32,629 nt of DNA from Oscillospiraceae bacterium (GCA_910575265.1 CAJTEA010000028.1:1-32629), one strand, 5' to 3'; positions 16,696-24,979 are shown, counted from the first letter of the stretch. Made by a program: numbers and translations. Notes: generated by a model not told the origin, from the letters alone.

Positions 16696-18345
16696 TCAGT
16701 TCAGGCTTTTGTCAACCTCCAGCCCCGGATAGCGGAACTTGATGCGGATGGTCTCAGCGTCCAGGACGGTGATCTGTTCCACAAACTTGCGGGTGATGGC
16801 GTCATCATATACCGCAAATTTCGTTTCCCGCTGCTCCGCAAATTTCCGCAGGCTGTTCATCCGGGCCGCTTGGCCAGCCTGCCGCTCATCTGCCTGTCGG
16901 AGCGATCCAAGCTGGTGCAGGATGTCCTCCTTCTCCTCCGTTATTGCCTTGAGCTGGGCGTTCAATTCTTCGTTTTCCATGTCCACCGGCAGTGCCAGCG
17001 CCTGTTCCATCAGCACCGCCTGTTCCGCCGTCAGAGCCGCCAGCCGCTGGCGCAGGGCGAGGGGGTCAACTCCGCCGCTCTCCTGTTCTTGCTGGACGAG
17101 ACTGGCGATGTCCAGAAACTCCTCCGTGATCTCCTGCCCGGTCTGGTCGAGGCCGTTGATGGCCTCCAGGATGGCCCGGTGCAGCTTATCTTCATCCAGC
17201 GTGGGTGAAGTATGGCAGTATTTCGTGCCGAACTCCAGCCGGGAGACGCACCGCCAGACGATCCGCTTTTTCCCGTTTCTGGCCCAGGTGCATCGTTTAT
17301 AGGGCGTACCGCACTCCCCGCACACCAGCAGCTCGGACAGGGCATATTTGGCGGAGTATTTGCCCTGCTCGGTCTTAGCAGTTTTCTGCATCACCTTCCG
17401 CTTGCTGGCCCTGCGGGCCATCTCCTCCCGCACCTGATAGAAGATCTCTTTCGGGATGATGGGTGGGTGGTTGTTCTCCACATACACCATGGGGCGCTCC
17501 CCCTGGTTTTTCTTCACCGTCTTGCTGATGCAGTCGGTGGTGTAGGTTTTTTGCAGAAGGGCGTCGCCAATGTATTTCTCATTGACCAGGATGTTGTGGA
17601 GCACCTGATATGTCCAGCCTTGGATTCCGCAGGAGGTAGGGACATGATCCGCCTCCAGCTCCGTCTTGATCTGGCCCAGGCTGCACCCGTCCAGGTAGCG
17701 GCGGAAGATACGCTTTACCGTCTCCGCCTCCTCCGGGATGATTTCCGGCTGACCGTCAGCCCCTCGCCGGTAGCCCAGCAGCTTCTGGTACTGGAAGGGG
17801 ACATTCCCCGCCTCCCGGCTTTTTTGGATGCCCCAGATCACGTTCTTGCTGATGGACTCGCTCTCCGCCTGGGCAAAGCCGCTGAACAGGGTGATCAGGA
17901 ACTCGCTGGACTCCGTCAGCGTATTGATATTTTCCTTTTCAAAGATCACACCGATGCCGTTGGCCCGGAGCATCCGCACCATCTCCAGGCTGTCCACCGT
18001 ATTCCGGGCGAAGCGGGAGAGGGATTTGGTGAGGATCAGGTCGATTCGGCCCCGTTTGCAGGCGGCGATCATCCGCTTGAACTCCGTCCGCTTTTTCATG
18101 CTTGTGCCGGTGATGCCTTTGTCAGCGAAAATACCGGCCATCTCCCAATCGGGGTTCTCCCCGATCTTCTGGGTGTAGTAGGCTTTCTGGGCGGTGTAGC
18201 TGGTGAGCTGCTCTTCGCTGTCGGTGGACACCCGGCAGTACGCGGCCACCCGCTGCTTGCTGCCGGAGGCCCGTCCGGGGGCCGACACCGGCTTTGTGGC
18301 AGGGATGATGCGTATCTTCCGCTCCCGCTGTACAGTCTGCTCCAT
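16696..18345 (-). CDS. Large serine recombinase, full length (second)
   Basis: The 549-residue protein has a basic leader, a resolvase domain with nucleophile Ser40 in AAYCRVSTDSEEQ and KSLSRFARNTVD, a recombinase domain (about 190-300), a zinc ribbon CGECGTPYKRC with a later Cys pair (about 350-390), and a coiled coil rich in Leu/Gln/Glu (about 415-500). A short beta-rich end follows. Length and order match complete family members, so it is probably active. AGGAAGGAG precedes ATG 18345, which lies immediately after the stop of the catalytic-domain-only gene. As the last of four recombinase genes in one operon it may act together with the first. Confidence 0.9.
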   Translation of the reverse strand: MEQTVQRERKIRIIPATKPVSAPGRASGSKQRVAAYCRVSTDSEEQLTSYTAQKAYYTQKIGENPDWEMAGIFADKGITGTSMKKRTEFKRMIAACKRGRIDLILTKSLSRFARNTVDSLEMVRMLRANGIGVIFEKENINTLTESSEFLITLFSGFAQAESESISKNVIWGIQKSREAGNVPFQYQKLLGYRRGADGQPEIIPEEAETVKRIFRRYLDGCSLGQIKTELEADHVPTSCGIQGWTYQVLHNILVNEKYIGDALLQKTYTTDCISKTVKKNQGERPMVYVENNHPPIIPKEIFYQVREEMARRASKRKVMQKTAKTEQGKYSAKYALSELLVCGECGTPYKRCTWARNGKKRIVWRCVSRLEFGTKYCHTSPTLDEDKLHRAILEAINGLDQTGQEITEEFLDIASLVQQEQESGGVDPLALRQRLAALTAEQAVLMEQALALPVDMENEELNAQLKAITEEKEDILHQLGSLRQADERQAGQAARMNSLRKFAEQRETKFAVYDDAITRKFVEQITVLDAETIRIKFRYPGLEVDKSLN

Positions 18346-18348
18346 GGC

Positions 18349-18837
18349 TTACTCCTTCCTGTGCGCCACATGGATACAGCGGTATCTGCATGGGCAGCCA
18401 TGGCTTTTTTCAAGGGACTCGCTCTCCATCCGGGCAAGTTCATGGAATACTGCAACATGGAGTTCGCCGGATTCCATGCGGGTGTCGATGTTCTCTTTTT
18501 CAAAGATCACGCCAACACTGTGGGCTTTCAGCATCCGCACTGTCTCCAGGCTTTCCATGATATTCCTGGAGAAGCGGGAGATCGATTTGACCAGGATGAT
18601 GTCGATCTTGCCCTTCTGGCAGGCGGTGAGCATCTTTTTGAATTCCTTCCGGTTCTGCCGGTCGGCGCCGGTGATGCCCCTGTCGGCGTAGATACCTGCC
18701 AGATCCCAATCCGGGCGCCGGCCCACCATCTCGGTGTAGTACGCCTCCTGGGCGGCGAGGCTGGCGGGATGATCCTCACTGTCGGCGGCAATCCGGCAGT
18801 AGACGGCCACCCGCTGCTTTTGTACGGTCTGTTCCAT
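18349..18837 (-). CDS. Resolvase-domain-only protein, Ser to Ala at nucleophile
   Basis: The 162-residue protein is only the N-terminal domain of a serine recombinase. It aligns with the enzyme encoded just downstream (same MEQTVQ start, YCR, GITG, KSISRFSRN, IFEKENI). At the nucleophile position YCRVST is replaced by YCRIAAD, so Ala17 stands where the catalytic Ser should be. The end after MESESLEKS (HGCPCRYRCIHVAHRKE) no longer matches. A clear GGAAAGGAG precedes the ATG. It therefore looks like a translated but catalytically dead domain. It might pair with active recombinases as an inactive partner or regulator, or simply be decaying. The domain call is strong, the role is inference. Confidence 0.8.
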   Translation of the reverse strand: MEQTVQKQRVAVYCRIAADSEDHPASLAAQEAYYTEMVGRRPDWDLAGIYADRGITGADRQNRKEFKKMLTACQKGKIDIILVKSISRFSRNIMESLETVRMLKAHSVGVIFEKENIDTRMESGELHVAVFHELARMESESLEKSHGCPCRYRCIHVAHRKE

Positions 18838-18868
18838 GACGGCTCCTTTCCCAATCGGTTTTGAACGG

Positions 18869-19633
18869 TTACTTAAAGGTCACTGTCACCGCGTTCTCCG
18901 CAGTGATGGTGATATATTTTATCGCCTGCGCATAGGCTTTTTCTCTTATCAAACGTTGGGTATCCGGCGAGGCTGCCGGTGCTTCAAAGCAGGCGTACCG
19001 TGCGGAGATGCCCCGCAAGATCAGGGCCACCACGTCCTCCGGGTGTTCCGGCCTCTCCAGCCCCCGGTTGATGGCGTTGGTCAGGCGGACGGTGTCCTCA
19101 GAGGGAGTGTATCCGCCCTCTGCCGGAGGCGTGTACTCCGCCGCTTGCCGCTCTACCTCCGCCAGCAGTTCCGCATCGGGGATGACGGCCTCCCCGCCGC
19201 ACTCAGCGCACCGAAGGTACAGCGTGTCGGGTCTATGTACACTGCTGAACCACCGCTTCAGGCGTCCGCCGCAGGGACAGCGCAGTGTCTCTCGCAGGAC
19301 TGACACCGGACGCTCCCGATGAACGTGCTTCCCCCATTTCTTTTGGAGGAACGTCTGGACGGACTGGAAGGTCTCGCTGCCGATCAGGACAGGGTAGCCG
19401 TCAGCGCCGGCGTATCGTTGGTTTCTGAGGGTCAGGGATATCTTGAACTTTGTCCACGCAGGGCAGTCCGGGCTGTACTGTATGCCCTCCGCGTTCAGGA
19501 TGTCCGATATTTCCCATTGAAATTTCCCCTCCAGGCAGAGGGCAAATATCCGGCTGACCACCGCCGCCTCCTGGGGCTGGGGAACCAGCTTCCCGTCCTC
19601 GATCTGATAGCCATACAGCACTTTCCGATTCAT
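18869..19633 (-). CDS. Recombinase-domain/zinc-ribbon protein, no catalytic domain
   Basis: The 254-residue protein starts at LYGYQIEDGKLVPQPQEAAVVSRIFALCLEGK, the recombinase domain of large serine recombinases. It continues to LRNQRYAGADGYPVLIG, a zinc ribbon (CPCGGRLK...LRCAECGG, about 118-146) and a short helical end. The whole resolvase domain is absent. Its ATG overlaps the stop of the first full-length recombinase by 4 nt (ATGA), so it is translationally coupled, which argues for a kept function. Together with the next gene, which is only a dead catalytic domain, it looks like a recombinase split in two and reordered. It could bind attachment sites or modulate synapsis. Confidence 0.75.
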   Translation of the reverse strand: MNRKVLYGYQIEDGKLVPQPQEAAVVSRIFALCLEGKFQWEISDILNAEGIQYSPDCPAWTKFKISLTLRNQRYAGADGYPVLIGSETFQSVQTFLQKKWGKHVHRERPVSVLRETLRCPCGGRLKRWFSSVHRPDTLYLRCAECGGEAVIPDAELLAEVERQAAEYTPPAEGGYTPSEDTVRLTNAINRGLERPEHPEDVVALILRGISARYACFEAPAASPDTQRLIREKAYAQAIKYITITAENAVTVTFK

Positions 19634-21183
19634 TTTGCGTCCTCCCCGATCCGTTCCGTTACCTCGATGCCGCCGTACAGCTGGAACCGCAGGGCGGTGG
19701 GGCTGACTACGACCTGCTCTACCAGTTCCTCGAACAAGGCTTCATCGAATCGCTCCAGCCGTTCCGGGCCTTGACGGATGGCGTCCACCGTTTGCCGCAG
19801 GGCCTCCGCCGCCTCGCCAATGTCATCATTCTTCAGCAGCCTCCGGCGTTTGGCCCGGAGCTGGGTCAGTTGAGCGGTGTTGGCGGCCATCTGAGCGGCG
19901 CAGGCGTCCGCATCCAGCAGGCCGTTGGCGCGGAGCTTGCTGATCTTATAGCCGCGCTCGGTGGCCTGGGCGATTGCCTTGTTTACCTCCAGCATGGCGG
20001 GGTTGTCCCGCTGTACGGCGGTCTCCAGGGCCTCCATCTGGCCCAGGGCGGGCCGCAGGATGATCCCATCATGGAGCCGCAGCTTGTTGTACATCCGCAG
20101 GAAGGCATCGTAGATGGTTTCCTGCGGGATAGGGCCTGTGGGGCAGTTGGCGGCGCTTCTCAGATGCCGTCCGCAGCTCCAGGCACCAGTGCCTCTCCGG
20201 GTCACCCTTCGGTAGATGGTGAAGCCGCAGATCCCGCAGCACATTTTCCGGGACAGCGGGTAGACCGCGTCCGGGCCTTTGGACTGTTTTTTCTTCATCT
20301 GCCGCAGGGCCTGGGCCTTGTCATACACCTCCTGGCTGACGATGGCCGGGTGGGTCCCCTCCACATAGAATTGGTCCACCTCGCCCCGGTTGATCTTCTG
20401 GACGAAGGGGAAGCCGGTCTTGTAGGTTTTTTGGCAGAGGGTGTCGCCCACATATTTCTCATTTGACAGCCAGTAGTAGATTTCCCTGGTGGTCCAGTGG
20501 ACGTTGCCTTTCCGGTCCCGGACACCCCGGCGGATCAGCTCGTTTGCGATATCCTTGGCGCTCTGTCCGCCGAGATAGGCGTCAAACACCCAGCGGATGA
20601 TCTCCGCCTCCTCCGGCACGATCTCCAGGTCTCTCCGATTTACCAGCCGGTAGCCGTAGGGCGGTTTTGTGGTGATGAACTCGCCCCGCTCCATCCTCCG
20701 GCGATAGCTCTGGTGGATATTTTGGGAGATGGACATGGACTCCTGCTGGGCCAAGGAACCGGAAACGCTCACCATCAATTCTGTGGTGAGCGTTCCGGTG
20801 TCGATATTCTCTTTTTCAAACTGGACGGTCACGCCCAGCCGCATCAGCTCCCGCAGGGCGGCGAGACAGTCCTTGGTATTCCGTGAGAAGCGGGAGATGG
20901 ACTTCACCAGCACCCGGTCGATTTTGCCCTTCCGACAGTCGGCCAGAAGACGGTTGAAGTCCTCCCGCTTGTCCGTTTTCGTGCCGCTCACCGCCTCATC
21001 GGCGTAAATGTCCACCAGCTCCCAGCCCTCATGCTGGCTGATCAGCTCGGTGTAGCTGCGGATCTGGGAGGCATAGGACGTGGCCTGATCATCGGAGTCT
21101 GTGCTTACCCGGCAGTATGCCGCCACCCGCAGAATAGCGGGCCTGTCCTCGCTGGGCGGAATGATGGTGACATTTTTGTTCAT
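19630..21183 (-). CDS. Large serine recombinase, full length (first)
   Basis: The 517-residue protein has the resolvase domain with Ser27 in AAYCRVSTDSDDQ and KSISRFSRNTKD, a recombinase domain (about 175-290), a zinc ribbon (CCGICGFTIY then CGRHLRSAANC, about 315-350) and a coiled-coil/C-terminal region. All key parts are present. I chose ATG 21183 (MNKNVTIIPP) because AAAGGAGG lies 8 nt upstream; the frame opens at 21225 without a good site. It heads the four-recombinase array and its stop overlaps the next start. A perfect inverted repeat lies about 50 nt upstream of the start codon. Probably an active integrase of the element carrying this operon. Confidence 0.9.
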   Translation of the reverse strand: MNKNVTIIPPSEDRPAILRVAAYCRVSTDSDDQATSYASQIRSYTELISQHEGWELVDIYADEAVSGTKTDKREDFNRLLADCRKGKIDRVLVKSISRFSRNTKDCLAALRELMRLGVTVQFEKENIDTGTLTTELMVSVSGSLAQQESMSISQNIHQSYRRRMERGEFITTKPPYGYRLVNRRDLEIVPEEAEIIRWVFDAYLGGQSAKDIANELIRRGVRDRKGNVHWTTREIYYWLSNEKYVGDTLCQKTYKTGFPFVQKINRGEVDQFYVEGTHPAIVSQEVYDKAQALRQMKKKQSKGPDAVYPLSRKMCCGICGFTIYRRVTRRGTGAWSCGRHLRSAANCPTGPIPQETIYDAFLRMYNKLRLHDGIILRPALGQMEALETAVQRDNPAMLEVNKAIAQATERGYKISKLRANGLLDADACAAQMAANTAQLTQLRAKRRRLLKNDDIGEAAEALRQTVDAIRQGPERLERFDEALFEELVEQVVVSPTALRFQLYGGIEVTERIGEDAK

Positions 21184-21231
21184 GCCTGTGGCCTCCTTTC
21201 CTCTGGGTACCGACAACACTACCACACCTTG

Positions 21232-21257
21232 GTGGGAATAGCTATCACTATTCCCAC
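21232..21257. promoter_or_regulatory. Perfect inverted repeat before recombinase genes
   Basis: Arms GTGGGAATAG and CTATTCCCAC (10 bp) flank 6 nt. It covers the stop codon of the 49-residue gene and lies about 50 nt before the first recombinase start. No T-run follows on either strand, so a protein-binding site or translational control hairpin is likelier than a terminator. Confidence 0.5.
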
Positions 21258-21397
21258 ACAGTTGCGGGGCGGTAGCGTTCCAGCGCCAGCCGTTTGGCGG
21301 CCCACAGTTCCTCGGCGGACAAAAGGCCGGCCTCCGCCGCCTGCTCCAGCAGACGGATCACCAGGATATACCGCATCTCGTTCTTCACATCGATCAT
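21248..21397 (-). CDS. 49-residue SHOCT-like protein
   Basis: MIDVKNEMRYILVIRLLEQAAEAGLLSAEELWAAK... is a short helical protein. The pattern of a helical start and then 'LL.AGLLSAEEL' resembles SHOCT-type oligomerisation modules. It was too short for a routine ORF cut-off. Its ATG overlaps the helicase stop by 4 nt (ATGA at 21394-21397), so it is translated with the helicase. It ends inside the inverted repeat ahead of the first recombinase. It may tether partner proteins; the role is unknown. Confidence 0.65.
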   Translation of the reverse strand: MIDVKNEMRYILVIRLLEQAAEAGLLSAEELWAAKRLALERYRPATVWE

Positions 21398-23322
21398 GCG
21401 GATGCCTCCCGGAAATAATCCGGCCCCTTCACCTGCCGGATAAACCGCGCCACGTCCCCCAGGCTGCCGGTGACGGGCATTTCTGGCAGGGCGGCCAGCA
21501 CATCCTTGCTGTAACGCTTGCCCTTGGCGGCCCGCTCATCCAGAATAGCCACCACGCAGGTGTCGGTCTCGGTGCGGATGGCCCGCCCGAAGCCCTGCTT
21601 CAGCTTGATCTGCATCTCCGGCACCACCACCGTCCGGATGAACAGCCGGAGGGTGGTGTGATTCTCCCGCTCTTTTTCCTTCAGAGCGTCCGGGACGGCG
21701 AAGGGCAAACGGGGGATGATCAGCAGGGACACGCAGTCGCCGGGAAAGTCGAAGCCCTCCCAGGCGGCCCCCGCCGCCAGCAGCACACTGCCGGGACTGG
21801 CCTTGAACTGCTCCGTGGTATGGATAGCACTGCGGCCCATGGTGAACAGCGGATAGCGCAGGCCGTAGTTCGGCAGACGCTCTTTCACCGCCGACATAGC
21901 GGCGTAGGACGTGAACAGCGCCAGGGCGTGGCCCTGGGCCGCGTCCAGCAGGGCAGCGATCTCCTTCGCCAGCTCGTCATAATAGGCTGCGGCCTTTTGC
22001 TTGGGTGGAACCTGCGGTAAGTATAGCAGACAATTCTTCTGGTAGTCGAAGGGCGAAGATGCCACAGACTCCGTGACACGGCCATCCGTCAGCAGCCCTG
22101 TTTCCTCTTTGAAGCGCCGGAAGTCCTCGCCCACGGCCAGGGTGGCGGAGGTAAGGACAGCGGGCCGCTCCTGCCGCCAGAGTGTCTGGCGGAGCTGGGC
22201 GGTCAGGTCGGCAATGGTGGCGCACAGCATGGTGCCGCCGTGGGCGTCCTCCTCCGTGTAGAAAACCATATCCGGGTGGCCCTGGTGGAACAGGGTCACT
22301 GTGGTGGACAGCCGGTCCAGTTTTCTGCGGATTGGCATGGTGAGCAGGCCGTGGAGCTGCCGGTTAATTACCGTCAGGCTTCGCTCCGGCGCGGCCAGCG
22401 ATTTGGCGTAGTGGTCGAAGGGCTTGCCCTCCGGCGGACGATCCAGCTTCCGCAGCAGGGATTTGGCGCTATCGGTCAGCACTTCCGCCGCCAGCAGGAA
22501 GCGTTCTCCCCGCAGGCTGTGGGTGAGGGCGCGGATATCCTCCGCCGCCAGGGTCACCCCGAACATCTGACGGGCAGTCTCCGGCAGTTTGTGGGCCTCG
22601 TCCACGATGAGGGCGCAGGCGTCCGGCAGGATGGGCTTTCGCCCGCTACCCCGGTGGATGGCGTCCGCCAGCAGCAGGTTGTGATTGCATATCTGGAAGA
22701 GATAGCGCCCGGAGTCACAATCCTCCAAAAAGGCGTGATATCGGCAGTCCTCCCGCCCGCAGTCGCAGATTCGGGGGACGCAGACGCGCTCCCGGTCATA
22801 GCCGCTGAGATGGGCCGCCTCGTCCATGTCAAGCTGTCCCTGCAGGGAGAGCAGGGCCGCGCCGGCTTTCCAGTTCTTCTTTTGAAGATCCAGTTGGCCC
22901 AGCCGCTGCTCCAGCCGCGCATCGCAGACGTAGTGGGATTTCCCCTTGCGGATCACCGCCCGGAGGGGCTGGACGATCATGCCGTCCTCCGTCAGCACAT
23001 CGGACAGCAGCGGGAGGTACTCGTCCCGCGCCGCAGTCTGGAGGGCGATGCTGGAGGTAGAGACAAGGATGGGCTTCCGCTCCAGGCCACAGGCGGCCCG
23101 GAAACGGCTGTACACCGTCCCGGCCACCAGATAGGCGTAGGTCTTGCCGATCCCCGTCCCGGCGTCACACAGGGCGATACCGCCCTCCACCATGGCGTCC
23201 AGCATCCGGTGGCAGAGCGCCGCCTGTTCGGGGCGCTCTGCCATGTTCCAGGTGGGGAGTAGGACTCTGAAGATCCTATCAATTTCGTTATGGGTATTCT
23301 GCCTGTTATCGTTGGTTTTCAT
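21394..23322 (-). CDS. DinG/XPD-like ATP-dependent helicase
   Basis: The 642-residue protein belongs to the superfamily 2 DinG/XPD helicases. It has Walker A DAGTGIGKT (53-61), DEAH box IVDEAH (239-244), an SATLA motif, a GAAWEGFDFPG block and the QGFGRAIR motif near the end. Cys133 with Cys181, 186, 188 and 193 could bind an iron-sulfur cluster as in XPD/DinG. There is no exonuclease domain. Such enzymes unwind DNA 5'-3', including D-loops and R-loops. It is the first gene of the minus-strand operon that continues into the 49-residue protein and four recombinases, so it may prepare DNA for recombination or act in transfer. Its start is less certain; TTG/ATG choices near 23322 lack a very strong binding site. 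Confidence 0.85.
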   Translation of the reverse strand: MKTNDNRQNTHNEIDRIFRVLLPTWNMAERPEQAALCHRMLDAMVEGGIALCDAGTGIGKTYAYLVAGTVYSRFRAACGLERKPILVSTSSIALQTAARDEYLPLLSDVLTEDGMIVQPLRAVIRKGKSHYVCDARLEQRLGQLDLQKKNWKAGAALLSLQGQLDMDEAAHLSGYDRERVCVPRICDCGREDCRYHAFLEDCDSGRYLFQICNHNLLLADAIHRGSGRKPILPDACALIVDEAHKLPETARQMFGVTLAAEDIRALTHSLRGERFLLAAEVLTDSAKSLLRKLDRPPEGKPFDHYAKSLAAPERSLTVINRQLHGLLTMPIRRKLDRLSTTVTLFHQGHPDMVFYTEEDAHGGTMLCATIADLTAQLRQTLWRQERPAVLTSATLAVGEDFRRFKEETGLLTDGRVTESVASSPFDYQKNCLLYLPQVPPKQKAAAYYDELAKEIAALLDAAQGHALALFTSYAAMSAVKERLPNYGLRYPLFTMGRSAIHTTEQFKASPGSVLLAAGAAWEGFDFPGDCVSLLIIPRLPFAVPDALKEKERENHTTLRLFIRTVVVPEMQIKLKQGFGRAIRTETDTCVVAILDERAAKGKRYSKDVLAALPEMPVTGSLGDVARFIRQVKGPDYFREASA

Positions 23323-23394
23323 CCTAAATTCCCCTTAATTGGTTCATTTTTCATAGGTACTCATCGTATTCTCAGCTCGACCCCCGATGAGATA

Positions 23395-23662
23395 TGGGGA
23401 ACAGTAACGGATAAGGCTCGGCGGACCTTCACAGACACATTCCAGGGGTCTCTACTGCTTTCAACCCAGGGGATGGCGGGCGGCTTTGCCAGAGTTGCCC
23501 CGCACAGGCTTTATCGCAGTCTGGAGGGAGCTTTCGCTCCCTCCAGACCATGGCGTGCGCTGTGCGTCTGTCCGTGTGGTGATCCGTACTGCTGGTGTGA
23601 AATTGTCAAGGTGCAGGGCTTTCGCCTTGACCTTATTGTAGAGAACTCACACCAACTTTTTT
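23395..23662 (+). other. Gene-poor zone with strong nested hairpins
   Basis: Two structures stand out. A 12-bp perfect stem with a 4-nt loop lies at 23520-23547 (TCTGGAGGGAGC and its complement). A nested one lies at 23593-23654: outer 8-bp arms TGGTGTGA/TCACACCA around an inner 7-bp stem GTCAAGG/CCTTGAC, followed by ACTTTTTT at 23655-23662. The T-run makes the second look like the end of a plus-strand transcript. The frame is open here, but the codons look like a by-product of GC richness and there is no clear start site. A further small hairpin (GGGCAT/ATGCCC) is at 23674-23689. A structured RNA or an element end are both possible. Confidence 0.45.
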
Positions 23663-23703
23663 AGAGACCAATGGGCATATTTATGCCCTGTGGACATATT
23701 CAA

Positions 23704-24012
23704 TTACAGGAACCGCTTGAATTCCTCCAGTTGCTCTATCAGTTCTCCGATAGTATTTTTCAACTTGGGCGTATCTGCTCCATTAGGCAGCTCCCCAAGG
23801 CATCTGCCCAAAATCAGATAATCCAGCGACACACCGAATAAGATGGAAAGCTGTATGAACATATCTACAGAGCAGCCCTTTTTCCCTGTTTCAACACGGC
23901 CATAAAAACTCTGGTCGATGTTCAGTGCGTTTGCGGTTTTTTCTTGTGTAAGACCTTTTTGGATGCGGAGTTGCCGAATGCGCTTTCCGCACTTTTCTAT
24001 GTCATAGTTCAT
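23704..24012 (-). CDS. XRE-family transcriptional regulator
   Basis: The roughly 102-residue protein has an N-terminal helix-turn-helix of the Cro/cI type: GKRIRQLRIQKGLTQEKTANALNIDQSFYGRVETGKKGCSVDMFIQLSILFGVSLDYLILG (about 8-70). A short helical tail (IGELIEQLEEFKRFL) follows, probably for dimerisation. MNYDIEK at 24012 is favoured because GGAG lies about 9 nt upstream; ATG 24018 is closer to it. It should bind DNA as a dimer, possibly controlling the divergent or neighbouring element genes. No operator can be assigned with certainty. Confidence 0.85.
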   Translation of the reverse strand: MNYDIEKCGKRIRQLRIQKGLTQEKTANALNIDQSFYGRVETGKKGCSVDMFIQLSILFGVSLDYLILGRCLGELPNGADTPKLKNTIGELIEQLEEFKRFL

Positions 24013-24130
24013 CTGCATGATCTCCGATCTCAAATTTGTGGGGTAGGCGATTTGAAACCAGGAATCATGGGTATCGGGCTATGTACGGTTGCCATTGTCT
24101 TGTGAGCGCTATACCATTCGACCTAAACCG

Positions 24131-24175
24131 ACAAAACAAACCGCCAGAGAGCCTATTGCTCTTTCTGGCGGTTTG
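24131..24175 (-). terminator. Hairpin terminator, probably minus strand
   Basis: Stem CAAACCGCCAGAGAG (24137-24151) pairs with the complementary run ending at 24175, with one wobble. On the minus strand TTTTGTC follows the stem. On the plus strand the following bases are not T-rich. It would end the short minus-strand unit at 24262-24315. Confidence 0.6.
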
Positions 24176-24261
24176 CTTCCACGTTTGAATTTCAGTGTGA
24201 TATTGCGTTAGAAAAAGGTCGGATTTTGCGGTTTCTTCTTCAGGATAATCCTCATGATTCG

Positions 24262-24315
24262 CTACAATTTTTTTGACAGGTCACCAATCCTGTTTTGGAC
24301 AATAAAAATACCCAT
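24262..24315 (-). CDS. Possible 17-residue ORF or leader peptide
   Basis: GGAGG at 24321-24325 stands 5 nt before ATG 24315, which opens MGIFIVQNRIGDLSKKL and then TAG. In the same frame a further short run (RIMRIILKKKPQNPTFF) ends at about 24210. A terminator follows on the same strand. The strong binding site suggests translation, perhaps of a leader or of a gene cut short. Function unknown. The rest of 24034-24507 shows only the palindrome noted separately. Confidence 0.35.
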   Translation of the reverse strand: MGIFIVQNRIGDLSKKL

Positions 24316-24432
24316 GATTTCCTCCAGTGGGCAAATCACAGGTGTATGCACAATAAGCCCCTGCTGTGAAAAGCCGTTTTTTTATGGCTCCTCGACAGGG
24401 GCAAAATGCTATTCGGAAATACGCAAGATTTT

Positions 24433-24447
24433 ACCTATTTAATAGGT
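24433..24447. promoter_or_regulatory. Palindrome upstream of XRE gene
   Basis: ACCTATT and AATAGGT are perfect 7-bp arms around a single T, 61 nt before the regulator start at 24508. The size suits an XRE-type dimer, so autoregulation is plausible but inferred. Confidence 0.4.
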
Positions 24448-24507
24448 GTTATTTGGGAGTGTAAATATAAAAATCGGCAAGATAGAATATATCCGAGGTG
24501 ATAAATC

Positions 24508-24882
24508 ATGCCGGAGGATAGACTTACATACTTGGGCATTCGCATCCATGACGCAAGGAAGGCTTGTAAGCTGACACAGCAGGAGTTAGCAGACGAAACG
24601 GGAGTATCAATCAAAATGATCCAGTGTATAGAGAACGGGAGCGTCAACCCGTCTTATGAGATTCTGTTCCCGATTGTCAATCGCCTGGGGCTTACAACAA
24701 GCGACCTATTCAGTGTAGAGCCGGATCAGCACATGGAAGAAATCAATCGTTTCCTTGGAAAATTCAGAGCTTGCAACCGCTCCAATCAACTGCTCCTGCT
24801 TAATACATTAGACTTCCTTGCGGAACAGCTATTGGTTCGCCAGAATGAGAAATGCAAAAACACGGAGCGATACGATGGTTAG
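24508..24882 (+). CDS. XRE-family transcriptional regulator
   Basis: The 124-residue protein has a Cro/cI-type helix-turn-helix at about 9-65 (LGIRIHDARKACKLTQQELADETGVSIKMIQCIENGSVNPSYEILFPIVNRLGLTTSDLF) and a helical C-terminal part (NQLLLLNTLDFLAEQLL) that may dimerise. GAGGTGAT lies 5-6 nt before the ATG. The palindrome at 24433-24447 is a candidate operator. It is a single gene on the plus strand facing away from the XRE gene at 23704. Such regulators are usual at edges of integrative elements; its targets are not evident. Confidence 0.85.
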   Translation: MPEDRLTYLGIRIHDARKACKLTQQELADETGVSIKMIQCIENGSVNPSYEILFPIVNRLGLTTSDLFSVEPDQHMEEINRFLGKFRACNRSNQLLLLNTLDFLAEQLLVRQNEKCKNTERYDG

Positions 24883-24934
24883 ACAGGTAACACTGCTGGC
24901 CGGTGGCAAAATATCTTCCTACCAGCCAGTGAGG

Positions 24935-24979
24935 ATAGCAGCCAGCGGGCGAGGCGTGTCCTTACCCGCTGGCTGCTAT
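24935..24979. other. 15-bp perfect hairpin after XRE gene
   Basis: ATAGCAGCCAGCGGG (24935-24949) pairs perfectly with 24965-24979 across a 15-nt loop. No T-run follows on either strand. In the remaining gene-free stretch up to 25198, AAATGTCCG at 25064-25072 is mirrored by CGGACATTT at 25121-25129, just before an A/T-rich run. No coding sequence is apparent there. Confidence 0.5.

Noticed and set aside
17212..18864. A 550-codon plus-strand open frame
   Set aside because: It is antisense to two recombinase-family genes with matching motifs and start sites; GC-rich coding DNA often leaves such frames open.
22240..23262. A 340-codon plus-strand open frame
   Set aside because: Antisense to the DinG-like helicase, which has all helicase motifs.
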